DNA of 64,000 nt from Diabrotica undecimpunctata (GCF_040954645.1 NC_092805.1:22718741-22782740); one strand, 5' to 3'; shown: positions 10,970-22,299, counted from the stretch's first letter. Numbers and translations: made by a program. Notes: generated from the sequence alone by a model not told the origin.

Positions 10970-11726
10970 CTTGATTTTAAACTTTGTAATTTATCTCATG
11001 ATTCGCCACAATCTCTTTGTTCTAATTATCGTGTTGAAAACCGTATATTTTCATTTAGCATTACATTAAAATGTGCTAAAATTGAGATGAATATATTTCA
11101 ATTAGCGAAGCAAATTGGACCTTCCAGGACGCCTTTTGTCGTTCTCCGTGTCGTGTATATACTCTCGCGAATCACCGTTGCGAAAAGAAAAGTTTTCAGC
11201 TCGAAAGTAATATCTCACGGAATATAATGCACAACACCTGTATCTAAATTCTCAAAGAGCCATTAGTCGTGTCATACGAATGTACTAACTATTATATTAT
11301 TCATGATATATTCGTACATAATTTAAACTCGCTGTAATTTGGACTTATTTATGCAGGCGACTCGCTTTATTTAGATATATTTCAATTGTTTCTTTTATTT
11401 GGGCCGGTTCGCAATGAAAATATACTGCCCAAACTTTTTACGATCTAATATTCCTGTATAAATTTATTCGCCGCTTATTATGAACTTTTTTAATTAGCCT
11501 GGAGCTTCAAGAATTCAATCTTGATACAGTTTTCCCATATTTGTTTAGACTGGGTCATTCACATCTTCTGTGGCTATCGACTAGAAACTGCATGTTGCTG
11601 TTATTGTAATATTACATTGATTTACGGACATATAGGCCGAGGATTGAAATTATTTCTGCCTGCGACAGACAATAGTAAATTGTGTTGTGTACTGATTGCC
11701 GATATCCTTTTATTGAGATAGTTATA

Positions 11727-12591
11727 CGTAGACGGTCCGATAAGTACTTAGTCTCACCGAACAAAGGCGCCACTATCTCAAGAGAAATCTAATGTCAAAT
11801 GTCCTGAGAATGCTAATGTCAAAATTTTAGCCGAATCGGATTTCTCGTTTTGTTTCGACCGCTTGTGAAAACGAGCTTGTCCGCAGATTTTAGAAAAATG
11901 GAAAACGAAACCAAAGAGTGCTTGGATGCTGTATACCGTGACTCTTCTCCTTTGATGGCAACCCTCAAAATTGGTTTAACGAGTTTCAACGTGGTCGCAC
12001 GTCGGTTTTTGATGAGCCACGCCCAAGTGCCCCGAACGTGACAAAAATTCACGATCTCATACTGGCAGACCGCCAACTGAAAGTACTCGGGATAGTTGAG
12101 GTAGTAATGATTTCAAAAGACCGAGTATGTCATATTCTGCATGAAATTTTGGGCACGCGAAAGCTGTCGGCGCTAAGATTGCCGCGTTTACTTACTCTGG
12201 ACAACAAGCTTAACCGTGAGATCACTTCACAGCAGTGTTTGACACTATTTCGTAACTATTGACGAAACATGAATCCATTGGTACATACCAGGGACCAAGA
12301 AACAGTCGAAATAGTGGCGGGACCCAGCAAACGTGCTCCGAAGGAAGCGAAGACTGTCATCTCCCCCGTCGCCATGGCTGAATTTTTCGAATTAGGCCAC
12401 GAATTGTTGCCCCATCCATCATATTCTCTAGATTTGACCTCATGTGACTTCTTTTTGTTTCCAAACTTGAAAAAGAAACTGGCCTGGCAGAAATTTAAGT
12501 CGAAACAGATCGAAGCAGAGAGATAAATTTCCCACTTTTCCAAAATTTTCGTTTTTCCTTTATACGCTAAATACTTATCGAACCGCCCTAG
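11727..12591 (+). mobile_element. Internally deleted mariner-like element with both TIRs
   Basis: Imperfect inverted ends of 25 bp (core CGATAAGTA) define an 865-bp element flanked by TA at 11725-11726 and 12592-12593. Inside is a transposase relic: NWFNEFQRGRTSVFDEPRP (about 11960-12015), KIHDLILADRQLKV, ISKDRVCHILHEILG, the first catalytic block as TIDET with Trp changed to a stop, and the last block ELLPHPSYSLDL then CDFFLFPNLKKK (about 12395-12480). The segment with the second catalytic Asp is missing, so roughly 400 bp has been lost against the usual 1.3 kb. Frameshifts occur as well. It cannot encode an active enzyme, but its ends remain. Confidence 0.85.
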
Positions 12592-12603
12592 TACATAGCT
12601 ATT

Positions 12604-13160
12604 ATATTCTTCTTTTTTTTCTTCTCGTAGTAGTACAACCCAGCGTGGGTCTTGGCTCGTCATCCATAATAGTTGAGTCAGTGGGTCCCCCCATTGTTCT
12701 TAAATCTGACCATGTGTTATCTCTCCGTCACATTCGTGGACTTCTAAGGGCCTGCTATCTATCGGGGCCTCTCCCTAGATTAACTTGGTAAGGCGGTTAT
12801 TAGTGAGTCTGTGAACATGGCATCTTAGACGTCCGCATTTATTCTCTTACTACTACTATACTCCATCGCTAACTCTATACATCTGTTTAACCTCGTCATT
12901 TGTTCTCATTCGGTATTGGTTGGTATTCGAGTCGTGATAGGATCCAAATAATCTTTTTTTCTCTCAAAACATATGTGGATATTTCTCTAAAACATATGTG
13001 TTGTCATTCCAATGATTTTGTCAGCGTCCACATCTCGCACCCATACATGAGCACCGGTATGATGACGGGTCTAATCACTGTTTTATATATCCTGATTTTT
13101 GATACTCGTATTAGGCTCTAGGATTTAATCTACACATACATCTGTTTGATACACACAACT
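12604..13160 (-). mobile_element. Decayed 3' end of a non-LTR RT
   Basis: On the minus strand, fragments in several frames read KIRIYKTVI-like and LMYGCEMWTLTKS (about 13090-13040), GHVHRLTNNRLTKLI (about 12840-12795), PRMxWRDNTWSDLRTMG, and a GAA-rich tail next to 12605. This is the usual thumb and C-terminus order of RTE-like elements. Stops and frameshifts are numerous. Its 3' end lies only about a dozen bases from the mariner-like element. Confidence 0.65.
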
Positions 13161-13308
13161 GAAAGATCTACCATTGCATTCCACATCTGATCCCTTTTAA
13201 TGCTGTCGTATGCTTGTCGGAAATATATGTAGAGATTTTGGATAGTTCTATTAAATTCCAATCCTTGTACCAAAAATAAAAATCTGATCTATGGTCGATC
13301 TATTTAAA

Positions 13309-13600
13309 GCGAAACTTCTATACCGGCGTTGCATTTTATTTTCTTCTATATATTGAAATACTGATGCGAGCGTCACGGAACTAGCGCCACGAGGAGAAGG
13401 CGTCACGGGTAGCATCATGGAATAGCGGGTCTTTACATCGATACACTACTCTCGTTTCTAGTCATCATATATTTACTTAGAGCAGGTTTAAATTAAAAAC
13501 TACATGAAAAATGACTAACAAACTACACTAAATGAAAAGTAAAAAGTAAAAAGTATATCTGTCAATAAAAGATAGTAAAACAAACAGAAAAATAAAAAAC
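13309..13600 (+). repeat. Dispersed repeat, copy 1
   Basis: The stretch starting GCGAAACTTCTATACCGGCG is matched in the same orientation by 58972-59270 over about 290 bp, with substitutions and indels. It is GC-richer at its start (GCGAGCGTCACGG). I see no frame or terminal repeat that identifies a class. Confidence 0.8.
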
Positions 13601-13670
13601 CGATTCTAAAATTCAATTAGTAACGATTCTCGATTTCTTGAATGTCAAAATTCATCATAAACGCCCTAAT

Positions 13671-14337
13671 GAATCATTAAGGAAATTAAAAAATAAAAAA
13701 TCACCAGGAGAGGATAGAATACCGAACGAACTCCTAAAGTACGGAGGACCAGATCTGACCAAACAACTATTAAAACTAATCAAAATTAAACTATAATTAA
13801 TGGAGATCAAGCATCCTAATACCTCTCTTCAAAAAAGGGAAACCAATCGGATCCGGAAAATTACAGAGGAATTAATTTATTAAACACAACACAAAATTAA
13901 CAACCAAAGTGATAACAAATAAACTGAATGAAATTATAACACTAGCAGAAGAAGAACAAGGTTTCAGGTCGGAAGATCATTCACCGACGCTATATTTATA
14001 ATGAGCCAAGTGCAAGAGAAATCATTAGAATACGACAAACCGGTATACCTATGTTTCGTGGACCTTAAGAAGGCATTTAACCGTGTCAAATTAAAAGACG
14101 TTATCCACTTATTGTACATTGTACGCAAGAGAGATACCTTTAGGAATAATCAAAATGATCGAAAATATTTACCAAAACAACACAATAAAAGTAAAAATGG
14201 AAGAAGAACTAACCGACCCTATTGGAGCTGGCAATGGAATAAGACAGGGAGATTTCCTGAGTCCTCTATTGTTCAACCTGATTATGGATCAGGTTGAACA
14301 ATCAAAAAAGACAAAATGCATTACTAAGATGTAAATT
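13671..14337 (+). mobile_element. Family A element, left part (split by a nested insertion)
   Basis: RT-domain pieces read KSPGEDRIPNELLKYGGPDL (about 13698-13757), KHPNTSLQK, a broken NYRGINLLN-like segment, FIMSQVQEKSLEYDKP, motif A as LCFVDLKKAFNRVKL (about 14050-14095) and GIRQGDFLSPLLFNLIMDQ (about 14235-14290). A deletion then joins directly to a SKKTKC / LLRCK segment, so the catalytic box is missing. At 14338 the family C element begins, and family A resumes at 17325. Frameshifts and stops are present. Confidence 0.85.
14326..14337. repeat. Left TSD of the nested family C element
   Basis: AAGATGTAAATT here is repeated exactly at 17313-17324, immediately after the GAA tail. Removing the insert rejoins the family A coding frame as LLRCKLELEG. 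Confidence 0.9.
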
Positions 14338-17293
14338 CCGTGAGGCCTTCCAGGTCGTCATCAAGAGAAATCCTCACGAACCAAACTACATTCTAGATGA
14401 TGGATCTCTAAGAGTATTGCGAACAGCCATAAAGATAGGTACATGGAACGTTAGAACAATGTACGAGGCGGGAAAAATCTATAATGCCATTCAAGAAATG
14501 GAAAGACTCTCGATTAATATTATGGGAATAAGCGAAATGCGCTGGACAAATACGGGATACCGAGTTATCAAAGATCACAAAATATTCTACTCAGGAAATC
14601 TTAAGAACGAACATATAAATGGAGTGGGCCTAATTATGAATAATAAAATCGCCAACTGTGTCAGTCACTTTGTACCTGTATCAGAAAGGATGCTCTTAGT
14701 TCAGCTAAACACAACTCGCATAAAAACAAACATTATTCAAGTATACGCTCCTACAGCGGACGCCCCAGAAGAAATCATAGAAGAATTTTACAATGACCTT
14801 ACTAATATTGTCAAAAGGATTCGGAAAAACGAAATAACACTAATAATGGGAGACTTTAATGCCAAAGTTGGCAAAGGACAAAGTGGAAATTTAGTGGGAT
14901 CCTTTGGTCTAGGGGAACGTAATGAACGCGGAGACCATTTGATTGAATTTGCAACTGAAGAACAGCTCGTAGTGACAAACACCTTTTATGATCTTCCTCC
15001 AAGACGACTATATACATGGAAATCTCCCCAGGATACTCCAGATCACACAGTACGAAATCAAATAGACTATATTCTTATTAACAAACGATTTAGAAACTCT
15101 ATAACATCTGTTAAAGCGTACCCGGGATCCGACATAAATTCGGACCACAATCCACTTATCGCCAAAATGAAACTTAGTTTAAAGAAAGTTCAAAGACCAA
15201 AAATTATGAAGTACGATATTAACCAACTGAAAAATAAAACGGTAAAGGAAAAGGTACAAAAACGCCTAAAAGAAAAAACGTGGGCTCGTACAGAAAAACC
15301 ATGGGCCCATACAGAAACAGATAACACAGATGTAGAACTAGAAAATTTGCACAAAGTAAGTCAAGAAATAACAGAGAAATACTTAAAACCTGAAAGAACA
15401 AATAAAAAGGAATGGATGACGGAGGAGATTCTATGTATGATGGAAGACAGAAGAAACGCTAAAGATAATAAGAATTACTACAACAACATAAATAACGAAA
15501 TAAAAAGGGCTATTAAAATAGCAAAAGAAAATTGGTTTAGCTCGAAGTGTACAGAGATAGAGTCATTACAACAAAAACATGATTCATTTAACCTCCATAA
15601 AAAGATTAAAGAAGCGGCAGGCTTATATAAATACAAGAACACTGGATTCCTGACAGATAATCAGGGAAACATAGTACTGGAAATAGAGCATAAAAGAGAT
15701 ATTTGGATTAAATACGTAGAAAAAACTTTTGAAGATATACGAAGTAATACTGGTATTACAACAAACACCAATTGCGAATCTGGATCACCATTTACAGTCG
15801 AAGAAGTAAAATATGCCATCAAAAGCACCAAAGATAATAAAGCAGTAGGCCCTGATAATTTTCACTCAGAATTCTTAAAACTTATGGACTATGATGGCAT
15901 AAAATGGTTGACAAATATATTTAACAGTATATATGATACAGGCGTGGTTCCCCAAGAGTGGTTAGTGTCAACTTTTATAAATCTTCCAAAAAAACCCAAT
16001 GCGAGAAAGTGCGAAGACTATAGAATTATAAGCCTTATGAGCCATTTACTTAAAACATTTCTAAAGGTCATTCACAAAAGAATATATACAAAATGTGAGG
16101 AACAACTAACAAGAACACAATTCGGATTTCGTGATGCTCTGGGAACACGGGAGGCCCTTTTTGCTGTACAGGTGCTATTTCAGAGATGCAGGGATGTGAA
16201 TTGTGACATATACGTATGCTTTATAGATTACCAGAAGGCATTTGACAGAGTAAAACATGACAAATTAATGACTCTAATGCAAGAAATTGGAATTGACAAC
16301 AAAGATCTTAGAATTATCAGAAACATTTACTACAATCAAACGGCCAAAATCAAAATAGAAGACCAGTTAACTGATAAAATTGCAATAGAACGTGGAGTAC
16401 GATAGGGCTGTATTTTGTCTCCATTGTTGTTCAACATTTATTCTGACTGGGTATTTAAGGAAGCTTTAGACGGTTGTGCGAAAGGAATACTAATAAACGG
16501 TGAATGGTTGAATAACATTAGATATGCAGATGACACTATAGTTTTTGCCGATAATCTGAATGACTTACAGATATTAACAAATCGCATAACAGAAGTCAGC
16601 AACAGATACGGACTAGCTCTTAACATAAAGAAAACCAAATTTATGACAATTAGTAAAAAACCAATACTAAACGCTCAACTTACAATCAACCAACAGAATA
16701 TCGAAAGAGTCGAGTAATATAAATATCTAGGCACCAATTTAAATAGCCAATGGGACCACTCAACAGAAATTAAACAGCGAATAATAAAAGCAAAAGCAGT
16801 ATTCGTTAGAATGAGAACCATTTTCAACAGTCGGGACATATCATTAAAAACAAAATGCCGTCTATTGAACTGCTACATATTCACAGTTCTGCTCTACGGA
16901 ATGGAAGCATGGACACTGACTGTTGCATCTATGAATCGGCTCGAAGCTTTCGAAATGTGGTGTTATAGGCGCATCTTACGTATATCCTGGGTTGACAGAG
17001 TTACTAATGTGGAGGTCCTGCGTAGAATGGGGAAAGAATGTGAAATTCTCATGACCGTCAAAACTAAAAAGTTGGAATATCTAGGACATGTAATGAGAAA
17101 TCCAGAACGTTACGGCCTTCTCCAGCTGATTCTCCAAGGGAAAGTAAATGGTAAGAGAGGACCGGGAAGAAGACGCATTTCCTGGCTTCAAAATTTACGA
17201 AAGTGGTATAACACGACTACCACTGAACTGTTCCGCGCTGCAATAAATAAAGTAAAGATAGCCGTGATGATCGCCAACATCCGGAACGGATAG
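14338..17293 (+). pseudogene. Endonuclease-reverse transcriptase ORF with two nonsense codons
   Basis: One frame covers about 985 codons. The endonuclease begins at KIGTWNVRTMYEAGK (about 14430) and shows GISEMRW, IIQVYAPTADAPEE, IMGDFNAKVG, RNQIDYILIN and GSDINSDHNPLIAKM (to about 15170), covering the catalytic Asn, Glu, Asp and His positions. A linker leads to the RT with NKAVGPDNFHSEFLK, motif A VCFIDYQKAFDRVKHDK, GCILSPLLFNIYSDW and the catalytic box NNIRYADDTIVFADN (about 16513-16555). The tail has EAWTL, FEMWCYRRILRISWVD, YLGHVMRN and GPGRRRISWLQNLRKWY. A TAG at 16403-16405 falls where the family has Gln before GC-LSP, and a TAA interrupts VE-YKYLG at 16715-16717. The true start codon is unclear: the frame is open upstream into the host element and no ATG is clearly the start. 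Confidence 0.9.
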
Positions 17294-17312
17294 GCACTTT
17301 AAGAAGAAGAAG
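14338..17312 (+). mobile_element. Family C RTE/BovB-like retrotransposon, near full length (2975 bp)
   Basis: The insert runs from the left TSD to a (GAA)n tail at 17301-17312. Its single long frame holds an AP endonuclease and an RT with a C-terminal extension, without a separate ORF1. The size (about 3 kb), domain order and trinucleotide tail match RTE-clade elements; the clade is inferred from motifs. It would mobilise by target-primed reverse transcription. Two nonsense codons in frame are the only obvious damage. The 12-bp TSD and location inside family A show it is the younger of the two. Confidence 0.92.
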
Positions 17313-17324
17313 AAGATGTAAATT
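17313..17324. repeat. Right TSD of the nested family C element
   Basis: Exact second copy of the 12-bp AAGATGTAAATT found at 14326-14337. Confidence 0.9.
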
Positions 17325-17809
17325 GGAGCTGGAAGGTCAGATAACAGAACAAGTGATGGAGTTTACATATCTAGGCATCACATTATCTAGCTACGGAAAG
17401 CTCGAAACGGAAGGGGAAGATCAAGTGAATAGAGCAAACAGAGCCGCAGGCTGCCTGAATAAAACAATATGGAGCAATAAAAATATCGGGAAAGAAATGA
17501 AAGGCAGAATTTACAAAACAGTCATCAGACCAATAATAACATATGCGTAGTACAGGTATATGACGTAGATGCAAGGTGGAGAACATCAAAAACTGGGTCA
17601 AAAATAGAAGAGTAAAGTGGAACGATCATATAAGTCGAATGACAACAAAAAGAGTAGTAAAGACGGCAAGAGACGGTTCCCTAATAGGAAGACGATCAGT
17701 AGGAAGACCACGAAAACGATGGAACAACTTACTGGAGGCACATTGAAAAACAGATATGTCTACAGACATGAAAACAGAGAAATGTCTTCATAAAAAGAAG
17801 AAGAAGAAA
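17325..17809 (+). mobile_element. Family A element, right part
   Basis: It resumes at LELEGQITEQVMEF and continues with GITLSSYGKLETEGEDQVNR, KGRIYKTVIRPIITYA, then a deletion and frameshift. RRCKVENIKNWVKNRRVKWN, HISRMTTKRVVKT and GRRSVGRPRKRWNNLLEAH end at TGA, and an untranslated tail runs to GAAGAAGAAG near 17806. Part of the thumb including the TRPDT segment is deleted. Confidence 0.88.
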
Positions 17810-18950
17810 CAACGTTTTAAATTAATTTTAAAATTTCTGATTCGATTTACGTTATTGCTAAACTTTTTTTTGTAATTCTGTAAAAATCGATGTTTTATAT
17901 TAAAATCTTTTAATATTAAATTTAATTTAATATTGATATTCTAAAATTAAGTCAAAAGTTGACGTTTAAATAGATGCTCTAAATGTATCCAGAACTGTAA
18001 TGTGCAAATAAAACATTCTACATATTTGTACGTCTGAGAAGAGTGCATTTTTTCCATTAGGGAAAATCAAACACACTATTAAATTACCCGCACACATTGC
18101 TAAAACAGAAAATAAAACGGAATAACTGAACCCCGAAGATAAATCGGTCTTGAATAAACACAAAAAAATCCCTCAGTCGGCAGAAAAAAAGAAAGAAAGA
18201 ATTAGCGCGTGTAAAAACGAATTACGAAAACGCAAACGAACTTCTCATTAATTCATTGATACGTCTCTACTGCTTCGAAACAAACGAACATACCACTTGC
18301 GGACCACCGCAAGGGTCGTAGGTCTCCGAAAAAATCTCCCTTTAAAATCTCCTTTTTTCGGGAGTGGCTACTACCACTCCAGAAAGCCTCTGATATTGAT
18401 AACGTCGTGTTGATAATTGTGACGTTATGATTACGAGTGAAAAAATAGGGATTAATCTTTTATGTTTGTCTGCTAACTGATCAAAACTAGTAAGTGGAAT
18501 CAAATTTCGTCCTTATTATAAAGGAACATTTACACTTAGCCTATTTTCAAGTTCACTAACTAATAGGATTTGATCCCCTCGAGCTTCATTCTAAGTTCAA
18601 AACAACGTACCAAAAAATAATAATCATCACCATGGCTTCTTTAATCCTAGAAGAGTGATTAGCGCTCTTTTTGGGCTCCACTTATTCATTTGCCGCGGTT
18701 AATCACTTAGGTACTGCGAGTTGAGATCTTCTACAATATGCCCTCATTCTTTGTTGCATCTGCATATGGTTTGAACCACAGAATTATATCGACCTCCTTA
18801 TTATTTTTCTCTCAAGGATCCTTAATTTTTTGTCCTTCTGTGTCAAACACATTGTTTAACCAAGATATGTAACTGGAAGTCTAATTCCTGATCTGTAAAG
18901 TTCAATTTTCCCCGTAGAGGGGAAATAATTAGATTTGTAAAGTCAGAAGA
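17810..18950. other. AT-rich interval, no recognisable gene
   Basis: Only short frames occur. I see no transposon motif, long inverted repeat or RNA gene. Confidence 0.45.
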
Positions 18951-18954
18951 TTGA

Positions 18955-19157
18955 TGTAGCTTCGACATGTGAAAAGAATGTCCCCCGAGACAAATTAGAG
19001 GAAAATACGAAATAATTTGTGCGAAAAAAGTGACAAAGAGAAGAGGTAGACTAAGGAACCGATGATGCAGGACGTGGAGGAGAATTTGAGAGCAACGCAG
19101 CTCAGTTGGTGAAGAGATGGGACAAAGAGAAGATGAGACAATGATGATAATGATTTT
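18955..19157 (+). mobile_element. 3' tail of a non-LTR RT with (GAT)n end
   Basis: A broken frame reads LRHVKRMSPET, then after stops MMQDVEENLRATQLSW, and ends in a GAT-rich stretch (about 19139-19156). This is the C-terminal GHVKRM to VEEDLR segment of an RTE-like protein followed by the simple-sequence tail. It is strongly 5'-truncated and decayed. Confidence 0.65.
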
Positions 19158-19165
19158 TAGTGAAC

Positions 19166-19255
19166 CTTCTTCTTCTTCTTCAAGTGCCATCTCCGCGGCG
19201 GAGGTCGGCAATCATCATAGCTATTCGGACTTTTGAGACGGCTGCTTTCAATGCT
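19166..19255 (-). mobile_element. Very short family C-like 3' end
   Basis: On the minus strand the segment encodes AAVSKVRIAMMIADLRRGDG followed by a stop and (GAA)n (plus strand TTCTTCTTCTTCTTC at 19167-19181). It is the last 20 or so codons and tail of the family seen at 50737-51012. It lies tail-to-tail with the preceding (GAT)n element. Confidence 0.75.
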
Positions 19256-19483
19256 TTTGAATATATTGTATATTCGGTAAGAGGTGCCTTCATACAATAT
19301 GCTACATACATAGGATGCTTTTTTCCACACGATCAATGTGAATAATCTGACACCATTTGTTGTGAGATCTCAAAACATTGCTTCTGATAATCAGAACATT
19401 TAATTGTCATTCGTTGCCCTACATACTATCATTACCAGCTGTTAATACAATGGGGTAATACAAAGGGTTATTGACAATGTAAA

Positions 19484-19870
19484 AAGAGCAACAAACAACA
19501 TTGTTCTCTGCATTTTAACACCAAATATCCTATAGATAAGTTAAAGAAAACTAAAGTAGTGTACAGCATCAATTGTACTCAGTGTGAGGCTGTTTATGTT
19601 GGTGAAACTGTGAACAATTTGTCTAATCGTATTATTTCCCACAAAAGTGATTGTAGAATCAAGCAACCATCTTATGCTTTGGCAGAACATGTTATTGATA
19701 AAGATCATATCATGGATTTTGATAACAATAAAATTTTGTACAATGAAGGTAATAAATTCAAAAGGAGCTTTTTAGAAAAGGGAGCTATAAGCAACGGTGA
19801 TCACAATTTAAACAAACCATCAGAAATTCAGAATCTAAGTAAAATTTATAACTACATTATTTCTTTATAA
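19484..19870 (+). mobile_element. Penelope-like element, GIY-YIG endonuclease end
   Basis: A 103-codon frame (19559-19870) begins MYSINCTQCEAVYVGET, the CxxCxxxYVGxT start of the GIY-YIG nuclease fused to Penelope-type reverse transcriptases. It continues with SHKSDCRIKQ, LAEHVIDKDHIMDFD, KRSFLEKGAI and a terminal LSKIYNYIISL. Upstream codons (FNTKYPIDKLKKTKVV) extend it to about 19515, beyond which frames break. The frame ends naturally, so this is the true 3' end of the ORF. The RT domain is missing here; an RT scrap of the same class is at 49640-49890 on the other strand. Confidence 0.8.
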
Positions 19871-20074
19871 TTCATTCATAGCACCATAAGTACATCACAT
19901 TGGTTAATTTCTTTTTGTTTTTTCCATATCCTTATTAAAGCATATACCCTGCTTCATCAGATATCCGGGAAAGATAAAAATTCATCCACAGAGAGTCGGC
20001 GAATGTCTCTGCTTGTTTCCCACACGTCGTGGTAGCTACAAGAGGTGCCATCTATTTTGATGAACGAAACATGA

Positions 20075-20157
20075 TTTAATAAAATCGGTTACTGTCCTTT
20101 TGAGCTGTTCGAAAAAGTTTCAAACAGCTCAAAAGGATAGAAACCGATTTTATTAAA
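20075..20157. repeat. 83-bp hairpin (foldback repeat)
   Basis: Two 40-bp arms, TTTAATAAAATCGGTT...GAAA and its near-perfect complement, are separated by about 3 bp. The mismatches are isolated. Such foldbacks are usual for small non-autonomous DNA transposons. Confidence 0.85.
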
Positions 20158-20604
20158 ACAAAAACCTTATACTCGCTACAGCCGCATATGAGTATAGCTA
20201 GGTGTACTTTTTGTACCTATAAGGGCTCTGGGCTTTAAACGGCTATGACTGCTACTAGTTTCTCACAAAATACTCATTTTATTCAAGCTAGACCGATTGA
20301 ACCAAAACCTTCCATCTGATAATGGAACACTGTTGTTTGCGCTATCTGGTCCTCATATTTCTATCTGACTTAAGCAAATCCAAACTAATTTTCGGATTAA
20401 TCTGTTTTTGAAAGTGTGTGACTACAAGGTGACCAAGTACTGCACTCTTGCCATAGTTTGTTCGAACTCTAGCGAGTCGTGACCACGTTTTTCTTGATAG
20501 TTCAAATCCACGTGTAATACATCGGAGATTCTGGATTTAAGGAGATAATTTCGGTGACTACTTCTACCAAGAAGTAATAACAAGCACTTTTGCCTTGTAC
20601 AGTT

Positions 20605-20775
20605 GATTCTTCTTCATCTAAAGGTTGCTAGCTTATAGTGATGTTGGCGACCATATTGACAATCTTATTCTATTCACAGCAGCTAGAAATCGATATGTTG
20701 ACGTTAGACCAACCCATTTCCTTAAATTGGCCAGCCAGGATATATATCTACGTCCAGGGTCTCTCTTGCTCTCTT
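20605..20775 (-). mobile_element. Decayed family C-like 3' end
   Basis: On the minus strand the segment gives PGRRRYISWLANLRKW, VGLTSTYRFLAAVNRIRL and, after a stop, an untranslated piece ending in GATGAAGAAGAA (about 20605-20617). It matches the GRRRISWLQNLRKWY to terminal helix region of the intact family C copy. It keeps only the last 50 or so codons. Confidence 0.65.
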
Positions 20776-20869
20776 TTTGCGCGTGGAATCAACTGTACAG
20801 TTATTTAGCTTTTTTACTACAGGTACGTATTTGGAATTTTGTCTTTGCCACTTAAAAGCTTCAGCAACT

Positions 20870-21660
20870 TCTTGCACCGGGAGTTGGAGGGCTGGTGGTG
20901 TTTCCGTATTTACCTAAGAACATGTTTTTTCGAAGATCTGGTGGTGGAATATGGCTCAGTAAATGTAATCTAAACAGTAAGTGGTGGTAGTTAGTGTGAG
21001 CGCTGTTTGACCAAGAAGGATCAACATATTCTGCTCCTGAAAAGACCAGACCAAGTGCCGATATTCGTAGCGTCTCGGCTAAAGATCCCCAAGTAGTGCG
21101 ACATAACTTGTGGATGATATTGTGTCGGGTTTAATTTTAGCGAAAGTTGTATACTGTTATTCAAATGGAAACAGCAAGTGTGTCTTGTTTTCATCTGGTT
21201 TCAGTCTCTGAGGCTTGAAAATCAGCTGTTAGGTTCAGTCCGGTTTCGTTAAAGTTCTGGTGTTTATTGGATATTACTGAGTAGTCTGCGCAATCCAAGA
21301 CAGATAATCCTTAATCATGGAACTTCCTTCAGAAGTGTGTAGATGAAACCTTGTCCACAAATAGTGACGAAAGTTGCTGATAAATCTACGAAGATGACAG
21401 AATTTTTTGTATTCTTTCAATCCATACTTCAATGCATGTTGTAGGTGCTGGGAGTTGGTCGGTGCTGCTGTGAATTGGGATGAAATACTGATTATTCTAT
21501 AAAAATTCTTTCAGGAAGGTGAGAAGCGATACTGTTGTATAGCAGTCTCTCAAGAAGCTTACATAAGATACTCATTGGGACAATTGGCCGAAGGCTTTTG
21601 GATGGTTTACTGGTTTCCATTTTATGAGCATCGATCGGTTGCTATGGAATTTCCATTGTT
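20870..21660 (-). mobile_element. Jockey-type RT pseudogene
   Basis: On the minus strand the RT fingers appear as SKSLRPIVPMSILCKLLERL (about 21600-21540), then SIASHLPERIF. Motif A reads NSVIFVDLSATFVTICGQGF (about 21400-21340). After an apparent deletion of the catalytic box come CCFHLNN and YLG (about 21170-21080). A C-terminal SWSNSAHTN and LLSHIPPPDLRKNM follow (about 21030-20930). The motif order is that of Jockey-type RTs and differs from the RTE-like copies. Many stops are present. Confidence 0.7.
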
Positions 21661-21837
21661 ATAGCCTAATCTTTAAACTTATAACATGAAATTTCGATAT
21701 TGAGTTATGGCAACAAATATGAGGTAATTGAAATATGTCTAAAAACGCTGAATTTAAACTTAAACTCGTTTATATATTTAACAGCTTTATAGAAACTATA
21801 TACTACTTTATTTTAGACAAAATGCAAAAATTGCATA

Positions 21838-22065
21838 CGAAAGCTGCTCACTCCACCTTTAAAACGCATTTTGATTTTTGTCGATAGGACAATCTGATCA
21901 AAAGATATCGAATTTTTACCGTCGACTTAATACACATTTTATTTTACATTCAGCGTGCGCAACTGACATTCAAAATCGCCGGTCGCTGCAAGCATTGTTT
22001 CTGAGAGAACGGTTCATTCTACTCAAAAAGTGCTAATAAACATTTTTGTTCAAATATTACTTCAT
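21838..22065 (+). repeat. Dispersed repeat D, copy 1
   Basis: The segment from AAAGCTGCTCACTCC to GCTAATAAACATTTTTGTTC is matched in the same orientation at 45245-45560 and 50048-50430. The best-conserved core is CGCTxCAAGxxTTGTTTCT to ACGGTTCATTCTAC. No coding frame or terminal repeat was found, so its class is unknown. Confidence 0.85.
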
Positions 22066-22113
22066 CTATATTTCTTGTTTAAAACAAATCATGATGATAA
22101 ATTATCAACTTTG

Positions 22114-22266
22114 ATTACTATTTTAATGGGAATAAGCCACAAATGTAGGTTAAAATAAGTTTATTGACGTTTCAATCTCCACTTCGGAAAGCGTTTTCAA
22201 AATACGTGGAGATTGAAACGTCAATTAACTTATTTTAACCTTGCCTATTCCCATTAAAATAGTAAT
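22114..22266. repeat. 153-bp foldback palindrome
   Basis: Arms of roughly 65 bp (inner part GTTAAAATAAGTTTATTGAC, outer part TTTTAATGGGAATA) pair across a loop of about 24 bp. The arms differ by a few substitutions and a 5-bp indel. It is a foldback element of the MITE type. Confidence 0.88.
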
Positions 22267-22299
22267 TACTTTAAAATGCCACCAGGAAATAGCTTCAGA

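Noticed and set aside
18290..18400. Short palindromic pieces (GAGTGGCTACTACCACTC) as a terminator or RNA structure
   Set aside because: Arms are too short and no adjacent gene gives them meaning.
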